From Tetrahymena thermophila SB210 (Eukaryota; Ciliophora; Oligohymenophorea; Hymenostomatida; Tetrahymenidae): a DNA stretch of 64,000 nucleotides. A model generated the notes under the pieces. That model searched no databases and had not been told where the DNA came from. It was given only the letters and a program-made list of their open reading frames with translations. The stretch spans positions 650,277-714,276 of the forward strand of contig NW_002476322.1 of assembly GCF_000189635.1 (NCBI RefSeq), read 5' to 3'. The position numbers and the translations under genes were made by a program. This document shows positions 52,851 to 64,000 of the stretch, piece by piece (position 1 is the first letter of the stretch; every line of letters starts with the position of its first letter).

Positions 52851-53257
52851 TAATTTAAATCTAAGAAATTTAATTTTCACAATTAAAATCAAAGATAAAA
52901 TGAAAAATATTAATTTATATTTAAGCGGTTTTTATTACTAAATTTGAATATTGGTAAAACATCTAAATGTAAACCGATTCTTTTAGAACATTTTAATTAA
53001 TTAAATATTGTTATAGTTATGTAAAATCTGATATAATACACCTTGCATATCACAATTTATTTTATTGTAATAAGAAGAAAGTAAATTATTTAGTTCTAAT
53101 ATATTCATTAATTATCTATAAATTATTTTAAACATTTTTCTACCTAAACTTTGTTTTATTTAGATAGACTATGTATTTATATTAATATGTAAGCTGCATT
53201 TAAATTATTCTTTTAACATTCTATGCTTAATTAATCATCAGAAAATTAGAAAAGGAT
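52851..53257. other. Intergenic, nothing firm
   Basis: 3' region of the TBC gene. The frame leading into the 93-codon ORF at 53258 is open for some distance upstream, so a spliced 5' exon in this stretch is possible but not shown. Confidence 0.45.
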
Positions 53258-53539
53258 ATGAGAAATTACATATTTTATTTATTAGAAAGCACAACCTAAT
53301 TAGAAGAACAAATTTAAACATTAAATAAAACATAATAGTTTAATCTAAAAAATAATAGATATAAGTCTAAAATAGCAAAAATTTTTCATGATCACAATTT
53401 AACAAATATTATTAAAAGCAAAAAAACAAATAAAATTGATCCCCCACAAAAAATTAAATTTACTTAGAAGTTAGGTTAATTCTGGAAGAAATATATATCA
53501 GGCAAATTACATTTCATTTAGATTTTCTTAATGTTTTGA
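53258..53539 (+). CDS. Possible small basic coiled-coil protein, 93 residues
   Basis: ORF MRNYIFYLLESTTQLEEQIQ... then a Lys/Asn-rich body (NNRYKSKIAKIFHD) and TQKLGQFWKKYISGK, stop TGA 53537-53539. The first half could form a short coiled coil. It lies 114 bp upstream of the HD-domain gene on the same strand. In such AT-rich DNA with one stop codon a frame of this length can arise by chance, but the GC-richer patch around gatcccccac and the protein-like C-terminus make it worth keeping. Unrecognised. Confidence 0.3.
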
Positions 53540-53652
53540 TAGGAGTATAAATAGGTAAATTAAATTTTGAATAATTTAATAATTTTATCAACAAAAATAA
53601 ATAAATAAATAAATAAATTCTTAATTCAATAATTCTACCTTTAAAATATAAA

Positions 53653-54318
53653 ATGAACTAAAGAGAAATAAATATCATCGAAGAATGCAAGAAATTTGTT
53701 GCTGAGAAATTAAAAGATGCTGAAAAGGGTCATGGTTACGATCACATTTAAAGAGTTCATAATTTAGCAATAGAAATAAGCAAAGCTGAAAAAACTCCTA
53801 ATAACCAATTTATTGTTGAATTAGGTGCTCTTCTTCATGATATTGCTGATTGGAAATTTACTGGAGGTGATGAAGAAGTTGCTCCTCGTCTTGCATCTGA
53901 ATGGTTAAAACAATAAGGAGCTACTGATGAAGAAATTGATGCAGTAGTTCATATTATTAGAAATATATCCTATAAGGGAGCTAAGGTTGAAAATAAATTA
54001 AAGACTATTGAAGGATTTATTGTCTAAGATGCTGATAGATTAGATGCTCTTGGTGCTATTGGTATTGCAAGATGTTTTGCTTATGGAGGTTATAAAAATA
54101 GAGCCCTTTATGATCCTGAAATTCCCCCTGTCTTGCATGAAACTGCTGAATAATACAAAAATAACAATTCCCCAAGTTTAAATCATTTCTATGAAAAGTT
54201 ATTCCTCTTAAAAGATAAAATGAACACAGAAGCTGGCAAAAATTTTGCTTAAAAGCGTCATGATTTTATGTAATAATTTGTTGACACATTCTTAAGTGAA
54301 TGGAGTGGAAAACCTTGA
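53653..54318 (+). CDS. HD-domain metal-dependent phosphohydrolase (YedJ-like)
   Basis: Single exon, 221 residues, start [11 protein letters not shown], stop TGA 54316-54318. The HD-domain metal ligands are all visible: first His in GHGYDHIQRVHNLA (residues about 33-46), the HD pair in [14 protein letters not shown], and the distal Asp in [16 protein letters not shown]. The loop [15 protein letters not shown] and the C-terminal [19 protein letters not shown] are typical of small bacterial HD hydrolases such as E. coli YedJ. It is predicted to cleave a phosphate ester or nucleotide in the cytosol; the substrate is unknown. The gene has no introns and its protein looks more bacterial than its neighbours, so acquisition from bacteria is possible. 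In-frame TAA sits next to the catalytic DADRLD, confirming the code. Confidence 0.88.
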
Positions 54319-55255
54319 TAAAACATTAATAAATATTTTAAAATCTTATTTTTTTATGTGATAACTAACTAAATGTAACAGTGTATCTTACTTATAAAAA
54401 TTAGATTTATTTTTACATTTATAAAATTAGTTTAATATAAATTAATAGAATTTTTAATCTTCATCTAATACTATATCTTTGAAGTATACTTACTATTTTT
54501 CAATGATACCCTTTTTTTAAAATATAATTTTCTTATTAGGCTATTTAAAACCTAATAAAAACAAAATAGTTTAAAATTTAGTTGGTTTTTTAAAACCAAA
54601 TATTTTAATTAATATGCCTTTTAAAAAAGGGTATCTGAATCAGTGTAAAAAAATACAGCTTTAAATAAAATTAAAAAGAAAAAGTAAATGATTTTTTAAC
54701 TAAACAAAATTAAAAGTATTTGAGATAATTTATTTAAGTAAAATACAACTTAAAAAGTTATTTTTTTTTTTGAAAATCAAATTAATGAGTATTTAGTTAT
54801 ATTTAATATTTATATATGAACTAATCCAGTTCCATTTATATGTTTTTGAAATGACTTGAATGGTTATTATTATTTCCTTTATATATTTATTTAAAAAGTT
54901 ATTTTAATATTATTTTTTTAAACTTTCTATTATTTTTTAAAGCCATAGTAATCTTCTAAGCATTTTTAAAGGTACACTTTTTTTCTTACAGAAATATTTT
55001 TTATGCTTTTCTTTTTTGTTTTGATATATTAAAATTTTTTGTTTATATTTATTAGTATGTAATATGAAAATTAAAGAATTTATTAAAATAGTTTAAAATT
55101 AATATTTTTTTATTTATTTTTAAATTTTTTAAGAAGATATTTTTCATTTTATAAAAAAGTTTGTCTATCATTAGATCTGATAAGATAGATATAAAAAATT
55201 AAATTAAAAATTAATATTTGTATATTTATCCAAATAAATCAGTTAATAAGTTAGA
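54319..55255. other. Intergenic with a structured inverted repeat
   Basis: About 940 bp without an ORF. Apart from the inverted repeat at 54505-54635 it is plain AT-rich sequence with long T and A runs; presumed promoter of the next gene. Confidence 0.6.
54505..54635. repeat. Nested inverted repeat able to fold as a three-way junction
   Basis: The outer arms are GATACCCTTTTTTTAAAA (54505-54522) and TTTTAAAAAAGGGTATC (54619-54635), complementary except for one A/T. Inside lie two more hairpins: TTATTAGG/CCTAATAA (54533-54540 and 54551-54558) and TTGGTTTT/AAAACCAA (54582-54589 and 54592-54599). The element is 131 bp, between two genes on the same strand. It could be a MITE-like relic, a structured RNA or a 3'-end processing/terminator element. 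Confidence 0.6.
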
Positions 55256-56443
55256 ATGTCTAACACATTACTTATAAAAAGAGATGAGCACGGCGAAAAT
55301 AGATTTCTGAAACTTTCAAAATTCTATTAAGTATGCAACTAAAAATTTGAAGATGGATTTGAAGAATTTAAAGAGAATATAAAATAATCAAAGAATCAAA
55401 CATTAATAAAAAGACAAAGTGAGTATATGGGTTACTTAAAATTAACAGGATCTACATTAACATAGATGGTAGAATAATGTGAAAAACTCGCTGCTTTATT
55501 GTAAACATCTAAGTATGAAGGTGAAAAGGCAAATTTTGAAATGTATTTTTATCATAGCTTTTAAATTTTGGACTACTTTAGGAATAACTACATTAAGAAA
55601 GAAGATTAAAATGATAATAGAGCTAAAAAAAATGTTTTGCGTCAAGTGATTAATGTTCTATTTTTAAAAAACTAAGGACATTTATTAGTTTATGATCTAT
55701 TTATAGGATGGACTACATATTACAGTTAGATATTTGATGGATCTGCTGAAAATTAGGATAAAAAAGTACCACTACTTGAATTTTCTGGTAAAAGTAGAAT
55801 CCTTTATGATTAAACTTTCATGAAAACCTCTTTTGCATTATGTGGATTGATATGCATAAATCCAATTAATTTAATCTAATTTGTTAGAGATTCTAGAAAA
55901 TAAGAATTGCACTATTAAAAGCTAAAAAATTCATATAAAAATATTATAAATTTAGATATAGAGTAACAAGATTATTACTGGCACTTTATAGATACATTTT
56001 GTCACCATGCAAAATAACAAAAGCTATACAATCATATTAATATTCAAGCTTTATTATCTTTCATAGAATTATCATATATTTAAATGAAAGCAGCTTCTGA
56101 TAGTTTTTCTACATCAAGTGAATTACATTAACTTACCCTCTGTGCAAATAAAAATGAATATAAATAACTATTTTAATTCATATAAGAAATAATTATTCCT
56201 TACTTAAAAGATCAGTTAGAAAAGTTAAAAAAACCAGAAAATTAAGACTATATCTTCAAATAGATCGATTTAAATACAATAAATAATTTAGAAAATTCAT
56301 TTAGAATAATTAGAGAGAAAATGAGTAACTATAATAATAAGAGATTATTTTAAAATGAAGTAATTGGCGATGACGTTGAAGATTAAGAAGAAAAAGGAAT
56401 TAAAACTGTAATAAATAATCCTTTTTACTTTTTATAAATATGA
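55256..56443 (+). CDS. Unrecognised 395-residue protein
   Basis: Single uninterrupted exon, start MSNTLLIKRDEHGENRF, stop TGA 56441-56443. It is a helical, soluble protein rich in Lys, Gln and aromatic residues, with blocks such as YFYHSFQILDYFRNNYI, DLFIGWTTYYSQIFDGSAEN, and FALCGLICINPINLIQFVRD. A His-rich middle (YYWHFIDTFCHHAKQ) is followed by SFIELSYIQMKAASDSF. The C-terminus is acidic (GDDVEDQEEKG). No signal peptide or membrane span is obvious, and I do not recognise a domain. The long clean frame and mixed codon choice argue that it is a real gene. Confidence 0.7.
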
Positions 56444-57802
56444 TTTTTAAAATAAATTACTAATTTAAAATATGTTTTCTATTTATTTTTTATATATTGT
56501 ATTCAACAATTAACACATCATTTACAAACAAATTAATTTTTTTATTATTAAGATAATAATTCATTTTTTTATTTTTCTGTAAAATTTTTTAAAAGTCTAC
56601 AACATTAATACATTATCAATACATAAAATATAATGATAAAAAATTTATTGAGATTAAATATTGATATCTTTAAAATAAATTTAAGCTTAATTAATCATTT
56701 ATTTGATAATTTTTTAGAAAATATTTGAATTAGTCAACTAATTATTCTATTAAAAATTACTGATGAACTATTTAAATCAATTTAAATATTTTTTAGTTGG
56801 TTGGACACTATTTAATATTAATTATTTTAATTAGTAAAATAAAATCATAATAATTGATCTGATTGTTTAAATATGATTGTGTTTAACATTGGAAGTAAAT
56901 AAATTCAACCAAATATCAAAACTTAAAGTTTTATATATTTTTATCATCATTTATATCTTAAGTATATTTAGGATTTTTAGATTAGAAGGGAGAATAGAGA
57001 ATAAAAAATATTTATTAATTAAGTAAATTATTTTATTTATTTTGAATAATTAATAATGAAAAACTTAAATTGTATAGCTTATGATATTATTTAGATGCTA
57101 ATCAAGTCTATTTTTTATTTAAAATATTTCTCTTAAAAATGATATTTTCTTGATAAAGCATACATTTTTGTTTAAATTAAATAAATTTTATATTATTCAA
57201 TCTTAAATATTTTTACTAATTTAAAACATAAAATATTATATTTTATCCATTAATTCTATGCATATTTGTCCATCCATATTTTTGAAGATATTTTTGCAAA
57301 TAAATTAAATAAATGGTAATTATTAATTTATTTATGTGGGGAGTTTAAATGAATTTGTAAACAATTTAAAGAAGGGAGTTATGAATTAATGGTATAAATT
57401 TATTATGAATAAAATATATTGAATTATAAACCACACTTACTTCAATTTAATTAATTAAATAATAAAGCTATTGAGTGGATATATATATATTTATGATGAT
57501 TAATTATGTTTTGGGTTATTCGTAATATTTAGAGTTATACTGATATTATAAATAAAAATTTATGGATAAGATGAACCGATAAAGAAACTTTAAATTTTAT
57601 TATCAACACGAAACAAAGATTTTGCAAACATAATTTTTACGAATTTATAAAACTAAATTTGCTCCAAAGAATTTTAAGCAAGCAACTTAAATTAAAGCTT
57701 ATAAATATTTTAACAGTAGCAAAAAACATAAAAATTTATTTTAAAAATTTTTCATAAAAATATTCTCTAATACAGGCAGACATCAAGTAAGTAGATCCCA
57801 TA
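56444..57802. other. Large intergenic region, nothing seen
   Basis: 1.36 kb of very AT-rich DNA between two plus-strand genes. Several short ORFs exist but none looks protein-like. I see no tRNA or clear hairpin; there is a ta-rich tract near 57480. Confidence 0.55.
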
Positions 57803-59651
57803 ATGAATAGGTAAAATTAGGAATCTCCTTTGAGGAAATCTTTAGAAAAAATAGACTCTATGCTTTCATTAGCTAAGAATTCTTCTTCTGTTTATACTCC
57901 TAAAAAACAAACTTCAAATATATAATCACGTCCTATATCAGCTTAGCGCTACTCTTCTAAATAAGTCTAATAATCTTTGGTCTCAAACGGCTTTTCCACT
58001 CCTCTTAGAAATGGAACTTCTACAAATCTCAAAAGTAGCAGCAACTCCAAGCAAATGAGTAAATTTTATATTTATAATAATTTTATGATTTCCAATTATG
58101 AAACTAACTTACTTTTAATATTGCTTTGATAATTAATAACTTAAATATAAAATGGACTACAGAAATTAAATTTTATAATAAATCTATTTAAAAAAAGGAG
58201 GATCTAGTTTACATAGCAGTTAAGCTAAGCAGTTGTAATAGAGTAAGAAAAGTAGCACAAATTTAAATAATAGCAGTAATGGATTTTAAAATTATAGTAG
58301 TCTAATTGAAATGAGTCCTTCAAAAAGAGGAGTATAGCATACTACTTAATCAGTATTATTTCACACAAATATTAGTGGAACTCATGTTAAATATACTGAA
58401 AATGCTGCTGACAAGACTTCTATCACTAAATTAGGTTTGAAACTCCAACCTATTTGCATCAAAGAAGGTCATGATAGAAGTAAAATTTCTTATGTCTGTA
58501 CAGATATTCATTGCTAAAATCAGCAGAAATTTGGATGCGCTCATTGTTTCTTAGAAGATCATGGCGAACATGCTATAAGAAAACTAAGAATTGAAGATTT
58601 TATAAATAGCATAGAATTTAAATACCAATAATATATGGATAGTGTGTGCAACTTAGCAAATTTAGCTAATATGATGCATAACCCTGCTTTTTTAAAGGGT
58701 ATTCTTATCTAGTTAGATAAGCTTAAAGAAGAATTTATATAGAGAGTAGACATCATCAAAGAAAAGGTTTAAAGTATAATTTAAGAAGAAATAAGCCAAG
58801 ATAATTTTATCATTGAAAATGAAGTCGATAAGCAACAAACTTATCTTTAACAACTTAAAAAAGCAATGCAAAAAAATATTTTTGAAATGAGTGATGATGA
58901 ATTTGGGTATGCCTTAAACATCCACCATGATACCTTTGCTACCGATCTATTGAAAAGAACTAAAGTGATCTAAGATAGGTATAACGATCTTGAGAATAAA
59001 TACAATTAAAATTTTAACTTGATGCATGAGAAGCTAAATGAAGAACTTGATAAAATTCTTACAACTTTTACAGAATTAGATATAAATGATGAAAATTTGA
59101 ATAACTTCTAATTTAACTCATAAATCTTTATAAACAATAACTCACCCATAAATATTCAAAGAGCCTCTAGCTAAATAGATTATTCAACTCAAATCAATAC
59201 TGATAATGAAGAAAGATAAAAGCATGCTAAAAAGTAAGACAAATCTGAATAGCTTGAAAGGAAGGAAGGAGACTCTTAACATCTAACTTAGCTATTAGCC
59301 AAGAAAGAAAGCCATGAAAATATATTAAAAAACAATGTCAAATTAATAGAAGAGTTGCAAACAATTTAGAGAGACATCAACTTTTAAACAATTAAAAACA
59401 AATTCCCTTACAAAGTCTATTAAGACTGTTGTCCTCATTCAATTAAATGCAACACAGTCCCTATTTTTGAATGCTGTAAGCAAGCTTATTAATGTACAAT
59501 ATGCCATGATTAGTAATCAAATCATAGACACCTAATGACTAATCCATCAAAAAGATATTGTCTGAAATGTTTTAAAGTATTTAATGTCAAATATTATACA
59601 AACATAGCAATTAACTGCAAAGATTGCCTCACAGTAAAAATCAAAAAGTGA
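57803..59651 (+). CDS. TRIM-like B-box/coiled-coil protein with C-terminal CHY zinc finger
   Basis: Two exons, 57803-58058 and 58198-59651, joined in phase 1; 569 residues. The Ser/Gln-rich N-terminus (MNRQNQESPLRKSLEKI) has S-P motifs. A B-box-like zinc site lies at about residues 173-212 (CIKEGHD...CTDIHCQ...CAHCFLEDHGEH). A long coiled coil (about 215-480) contains runs such as QLDKLKEEFIQRVDIIKEK and HAKKQDKSEQLERKEGD. The C-terminus from about residue 495 carries a CHY-type zinc finger: CPHSIKCNTVPIFECCKQAYQ, then CTICHDQQSNHRHL, then CLKCF and CKDC. CHY fingers are known from Pirh2-type ubiquitin ligases, but I see no RING, so ligase activity is not supported. It is probably a zinc-dependent scaffold in cytosol or cytoskeleton. 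Confidence 0.75.
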
Positions 59652-60196
59652 TTAAAAAAACAAAATCATGTTAAAACAAATAATTTTTTTATTTTATATT
59701 TTTGATGAAACAATTGAAAAGAATATATCTATCTACCTACCTCCAACTTTTCTGTAAATTACTACAAAATAATTTATATAAAAAATTATATAAAATAGAG
59801 TTCAATATTAATAAATAAATATCTTTTGATTGTAAAAATTATATATTTTATATCTATCACAATTATCATTTATGAAGTATTATTCTAACTTTATTTCTTT
59901 GATTATTAAAAAAATTAATTATTTTTTTAGTTATTTTTGTTTAATCGTTAATTAAATGAGTAAAATTTTTTTAAAGTATTTTAATATAAAAAAACTTTAT
60001 TATTTTATTGTTTAAAAAAGCACTATTTATTAACTTTTTTTGTCATTTTTTATTCAGCTTTTTATTAAATTAATAACTAGATTTAAGTTTGTTTGTATCA
60101 TTAAGTTAAGCTTTTAATTATTTTTTTTTGTTGTAATTAATAGCCTGATTAACAAAGTAGAAGTTATTAAGATTTATAAAAAATAGAGTTTTAAGA
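59652..60196. other. Intergenic, nothing seen
   Basis: 545 bp of AT-rich DNA with long T runs, between same-strand genes. Presumed 3' region and promoter only. Confidence 0.6.
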
Positions 60197-63100
60197 ATGG
60201 ATAGAAATTTTAAATCTTGTGATAATATTCAAATTTCAAAGAAAAAAAATGCTGTAATCTTTTAAGATTCCTTAGATGCAAGAAATTCTTTTTCTAGAAA
60301 TGCTAGCGAAGATTTAAAACAATTCCATAGGAGTTGCTATGTTTTAATGCCATAAATGAAAATAAGGAAAAATAAAAAATCTGGTGAAATAGAAATAGAA
60401 AAAAAGAATGGAAAATCAATTGAAAAGTTTGAGAATTTGTATGGAGAGGAATTTAATGAGCAGGCTTATTAAAATAATGAAAAATTATGTGTAAATAGTT
60501 TAAAAAATTGGTACCAAGAGAAAAGTAAAATAATATTAATATTATTTGAAAGATTAATCTTATCAATTTAAATAAGAAATTATGGGAGACTGCAAATAAA
60601 AAGACTAAATAAATCATGTTTTATTTGATAGATATAAAAAGGAAATACAAGTGATACAGAGAAATTAATCTAATTCATCATCTATAAAATAGTAAGTTGT
60701 AAATGATCCTGAGTTAAGATTAGATATCATCAATTCAATAGATTAAGTTAACTTTTCTTAGGAATAAAGATAGTCTTAAGAATAATAATTGCAAGGTAAA
60801 TTTTAAAAATTTTAAGATTAATTAAATTTAAAAAAAAAAATTTCTAAAGAAAGCTTTAGGGGAAGTTTATATGAGAAGTAGTTTTTCAATAGATGGAGTT
60901 AAGAAGCGATTAGAAATGAACTTAACCATAAAATAATCAACGATATAGTATTTAACAAAATGAAAAAATTACTAAATAGCCCAAAATTTTAATCTGAAAG
61001 AGATAAATAACAGGAAAAAACTAAAGAATAATCTTTATTATTAGGTATTAGTTAAATGAATTAAGAAAGTATTGAATCTAAGTAAAATAACAATCCTAAT
61101 AAAACTGCTATAAATGCTTCTTTATTAAAAAAAGAAAATTAAAATGTTATAAATACAAAATTTAAATCAAAGAGCTTACATGCTTCTTCTCCATAAATAA
61201 AAAATGAAGTGGATGATTAGCCAAAAATAGAATTCTTACCTCTAAACTTATCCATAAGCAAAAAACAAAGTAAGATAATAAACATGTATATTGTTTTAAA
61301 TATTGATTTTAAAATTTATTAAGGTATTGAAGATCAAGAAGAATAATTCTCTAATTTCATAAAGTTTAAAAATAAAGAAGACCTTTATTATGGGCTTAAT
61401 AGCTTTAAATGTATTGCTTAGAAATATAAATCTGTAAACCATCATATTGATTACCAAAGTATATAAAAAAAAATGAGAGAAAATATTACGAAAAAAGAAA
61501 CTTTGTTTGATCTCGATTAAGATAGAGAATAGCTTTAAAAAAAAGTTCTCACATTAAAGTTTGTTGAAGAAACTATCTTAAAAAAATATTAAAAAATAAG
61601 AATCATAATAAATAATAAAAAGGAAATTATTACTAATTTAATATTTAACTTAAATGACTTCTTTAAATAGATTTCTTAGAATTAGCAAACAGTAATTAAT
61701 TATTTTAAATAATTAAATTTATTTATTAATTTTAATATTAAATTTAATAAAATTAATTTTTATTTTTAAAATATTTATTTTAAGCTGTAAACTATGCAGT
61801 AAGATTTAGAAAATAAGATAAAGTAGGAAATAGCTAAAAGGGTTTAATATATTCATTTTAGTTTAGGTAGGAGAAATGTTATATTTCAAAGAACAGATTA
61901 AGAAGATAAATTTTAAGTAATTTCATTTTAATATTTTAGATATATTTTTTAGATAATTTTGTTTCTATAAATGAATAGAAAATTAGAAAACAAAACTAAA
62001 TAAAAGAGGAATAAATACAAAAAGAAATATCTATTTTAAAAATGAAAGTCAAGGAAATTTAAGAGCAGATAGATTCTTTAGAGAAGAGTGTTTCTTCTTT
62101 AAAGTTGTAAAAAAAGTAAATAAAACTCCATGCAAAAGAATTTTACCTGAATATTATTTCAGAAGGCATTGAAAAATACGAACATAATGAAAACGCTTCT
62201 TATTTAGTTTAAATGTTTTGGAAGATGAAAGAAAATTTTGATATTGAAATGCTACCAAACACTCTTGATACTGAATCGAAAATATATGTTTTTAAAGTAA
62301 AAATGTTTCATTTTATTAACTTATTTTTTTTTTATTAAATTATTTTATTTTTAGTTGGCAAATCTTTAGCAGAGTTTGAAAGAAAAGTAAGATGAAAAAA
62401 AAAGATATCTTGAATAATTGGAAATTAAAAATAGTTAGTTAAATGATGTCAGTGGAAGAAGTTCAGGTGATTAATCCACGCTTTAAAGGTCGATTGATGA
62501 ATTTAATAACTAGATTGAAGAGTAAAAATAAGTAAAGAATGTAGCTTAAGATAATGTTTAAAAATTAAAAGTTAAAATAAAAAGTATGATTGGTAGTTGT
62601 TTAAATCCTTATAATAAAGAGAAATAAATTAATGTGAGAAAAAAATCTATAACCTCTTATAGAAGTTCATATAATTTTTAATTGTAAGATTAAATAGTTA
62701 CAGAATAGATAATCCCTAATAATTAACCAAATTAAACAAGCTTTATGCAAAATATAAATGCTAGAATTGACAAATCTGCTATAAAATCTTTAGATTCTTA
62801 AATAAAATTATTAGAAAGTTAGGTAGATGACCTAACTAAATAAGAAATTAACAGATTGCAGTAAAATTTTATTTCAGATAGCAACAATCATAATGAAAAA
62901 ATGTTGAAATCGAGATTGTGTTTTTTATTAGGGTTTTAGAAGGGTTTAAATGCTTTTTAAAAAATTATTAAGGAATAATAAAAATAAGTTAAAAATTAAA
63001 AAATAGGTTAGGAAAAAAGAGATATTCCTACTTTAAAACTATCAGCAGATTTCATTAACAAATAGTAGATTATTTTAAATGTAAATAATTAATAAGATCA

Positions 63101-63419
63101 TAAAACTTTAATAAAAAAACAAATAAATTAGAATGAATCTTTAGTAGCTAGTAGCAGAAGTTAAATAAATTTATTTAGCCCTATATACTAAGCTAATTTG
63201 TCAAACAGCACCTTTAAGAAATAGTAAAAACTTAATTAAAACCAAAGCGGATAAATTTTTTTTAACCCTGACAAATTAAAAAATGTAAGCATATAATTTG
63301 GAATACCAAATAAAGATTTAAGTAGCTATGTAAATAGTGGTAAATCTTAGAATAAACTTAAATCTAATTAAATTAAATTTTAATCATTCAACTAAGATAA
63401 GAACAATATACAAGCTTGA
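60197..63419 (+). CDS. Q/N/K-rich coiled-coil protein, telomere-proximal
   Basis: Multi-exon gene, start MDRNFKSCDNIQISKKKN, stop TGA at 63417-63419 (end frame ..SFNQDKNNIQA). Several short introns are evident (for example near 60570-60650, 60795-60840, 61270-61320, 61690-61790, 61915-61970 and 62297-62354). I mapped them only roughly, so some exon junctions are uncertain. Exons encode low-complexity Lys/Gln/Asn-rich stretches and heptad-like segments (VKEIQEQIDSLEKSVSSLKL; KRYLEQLEIKNSQLNDV). One more ordered block, SYLVQMFWKMKENFDIEMLPNTLDTESKIYVF, interrupts the coils and resembles a block I associate with ciliate coiled-coil proteins. It is likely cytoskeletal or basal-body/cortex related, by analogy only. 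It is the last gene, ending 553 bp before the telomere. Confidence 0.6.
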
Positions 63420-63972
63420 GAAGTAAAATCCAAAGAAAACTTATGAAAGGCTGAAAAGAACTATTGAATTTTTAGATTTATTTGTTATTTTTTTTGAGTA
63501 ATAATCTAAACAATAAAATCTATTAAAAGTTTTTATTAAGTTTCAATTGTAAAAATTAACATTAAAAATCACATTTATCAATAATTTTATGTTTATAATT
63601 TTATTTGAAGAGAAAAATTTTGAATAAATTGTAAAATTAAAATAAACTATTTTTAGCAAGAAAAATTCTTTTGAATTGAAAAAAAAGTCATTTAATTAAA
63701 ATCACCTAATAGCTTTTATTAAAGCTGATTAAAAAAATAAAACTTTAATGATTTGAAGATACTTTAAGAATTTTTCAATTATTGAAAAATAGTAAATAAT
63801 CCAAAATTTATCTTATCCAAAATAAAACAATATGTTTTTTTTACTTTTTAAAAAGATTTTTATCTAAATTCGAATATAAATTTACAAGTTCCTAAAAATA
63901 AAAATATTTTTTTATTTGAGGAAATAAGTTTATTAATGAATATTTTTAATAGTTTATTATAGATTAGTTTCA
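63420..63972. other. Subtelomeric non-coding spacer
   Basis: 553 bp between the last stop codon and the first telomere repeat. Plain AT-rich, with no ORF and no subtelomeric satellite or degenerate telomere repeat. The short simple spacer is typical of ciliate macronuclear chromosome ends. Confidence 0.7.
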
Positions 63973-64000
63973 GGGGTTGGGGTTGGGGTTGGGGGGTTGG
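63973..64000 (+). repeat. Telomere, G4T2 repeats
   Basis: Three regular GGGGTT units follow the unique sequence agattagtttca, then a GGGGGGTT variant and GG at the window end. The G-rich strand runs 5' to 3' off the right edge, so this is the right chromosome end. G4T2 is the telomere repeat of Tetrahymena and close relatives. Confidence 0.95.

Noticed and set aside
1-64000. CRISPR arrays, insertion sequences, bacterial operons or rRNA genes
   Set aside because: None seen; the code, introns and telomere show a ciliate macronuclear chromosome, and repeats found are explained by duplication, tRNA amplification or the inverted repeat at 54505-54635.

Overview
The window looks like the right-hand end of a macronuclear chromosome of a Tetrahymena-like ciliate. 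It ends in G4T2 telomere repeats on the + strand (63973-64000). Base composition is extremely AT-rich. Conserved proteins read through only if TAA and TAG encode glutamine and TGA is the sole stop; for example, the HD-domain phosphohydrolase at 53653-54318 and the mitochondrial carrier at 35386-36393 both carry in-frame TAA/TAG inside conserved stretches. Introns are short, AT-rich and bounded by GT..AG. Stop-free stretches under the standard code are therefore mostly fragments or shadows of the real genes.

Left arm (1-21630): three large multi-pass membrane proteins of the TmcB/TmcC ('tiny macrocyst') type, each with an N-terminal membrane block, a TPR-like region and a PAS-like region. Two are on the minus strand (one cut by the left window edge, then 6512-13057) and one is on the plus strand (14739-21630). 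C-terminal membrane segments are seen in all three where covered.

Duplication zone (21631-35080): the 3' half of the third TmcB-like gene and the downstream beta-propeller (LVIVP-type) surface-protein gene have been tandemly duplicated. The order is an eroded remnant, TmcB 3' pseudogene 1, a shortened propeller gene (24844-26388), TmcB 3' pseudogene 2, and a full-length propeller gene (29638-34930) carrying one frame disruption near its 3' end. One breakpoint lies inside a 52-nt intron of the parent gene.

Middle (35386-50015, all minus strand): a mitochondrial carrier, a COMM-domain protein, four identical tRNA-Glu(CTC) genes, a calmodulin-lysine methyltransferase-like protein, a giant modular surface protein with about a dozen introns and a hydrophobic C-tail, and a small membrane protein with an unresolved 3' end.

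Right arm (50510-63419, all plus strand): a TBC (Rab-GAP) protein, a possible 93-residue ORF, a bacterial-like HD phosphohydrolase, an unrecognised 395-residue protein, a TRIM-like coiled-coil protein ending in a CHY zinc finger, and a Q/N/K-rich coiled-coil protein next to the telomere. Several exon structures were reconstructed by hand, with phases checked where stated. No database search was possible.
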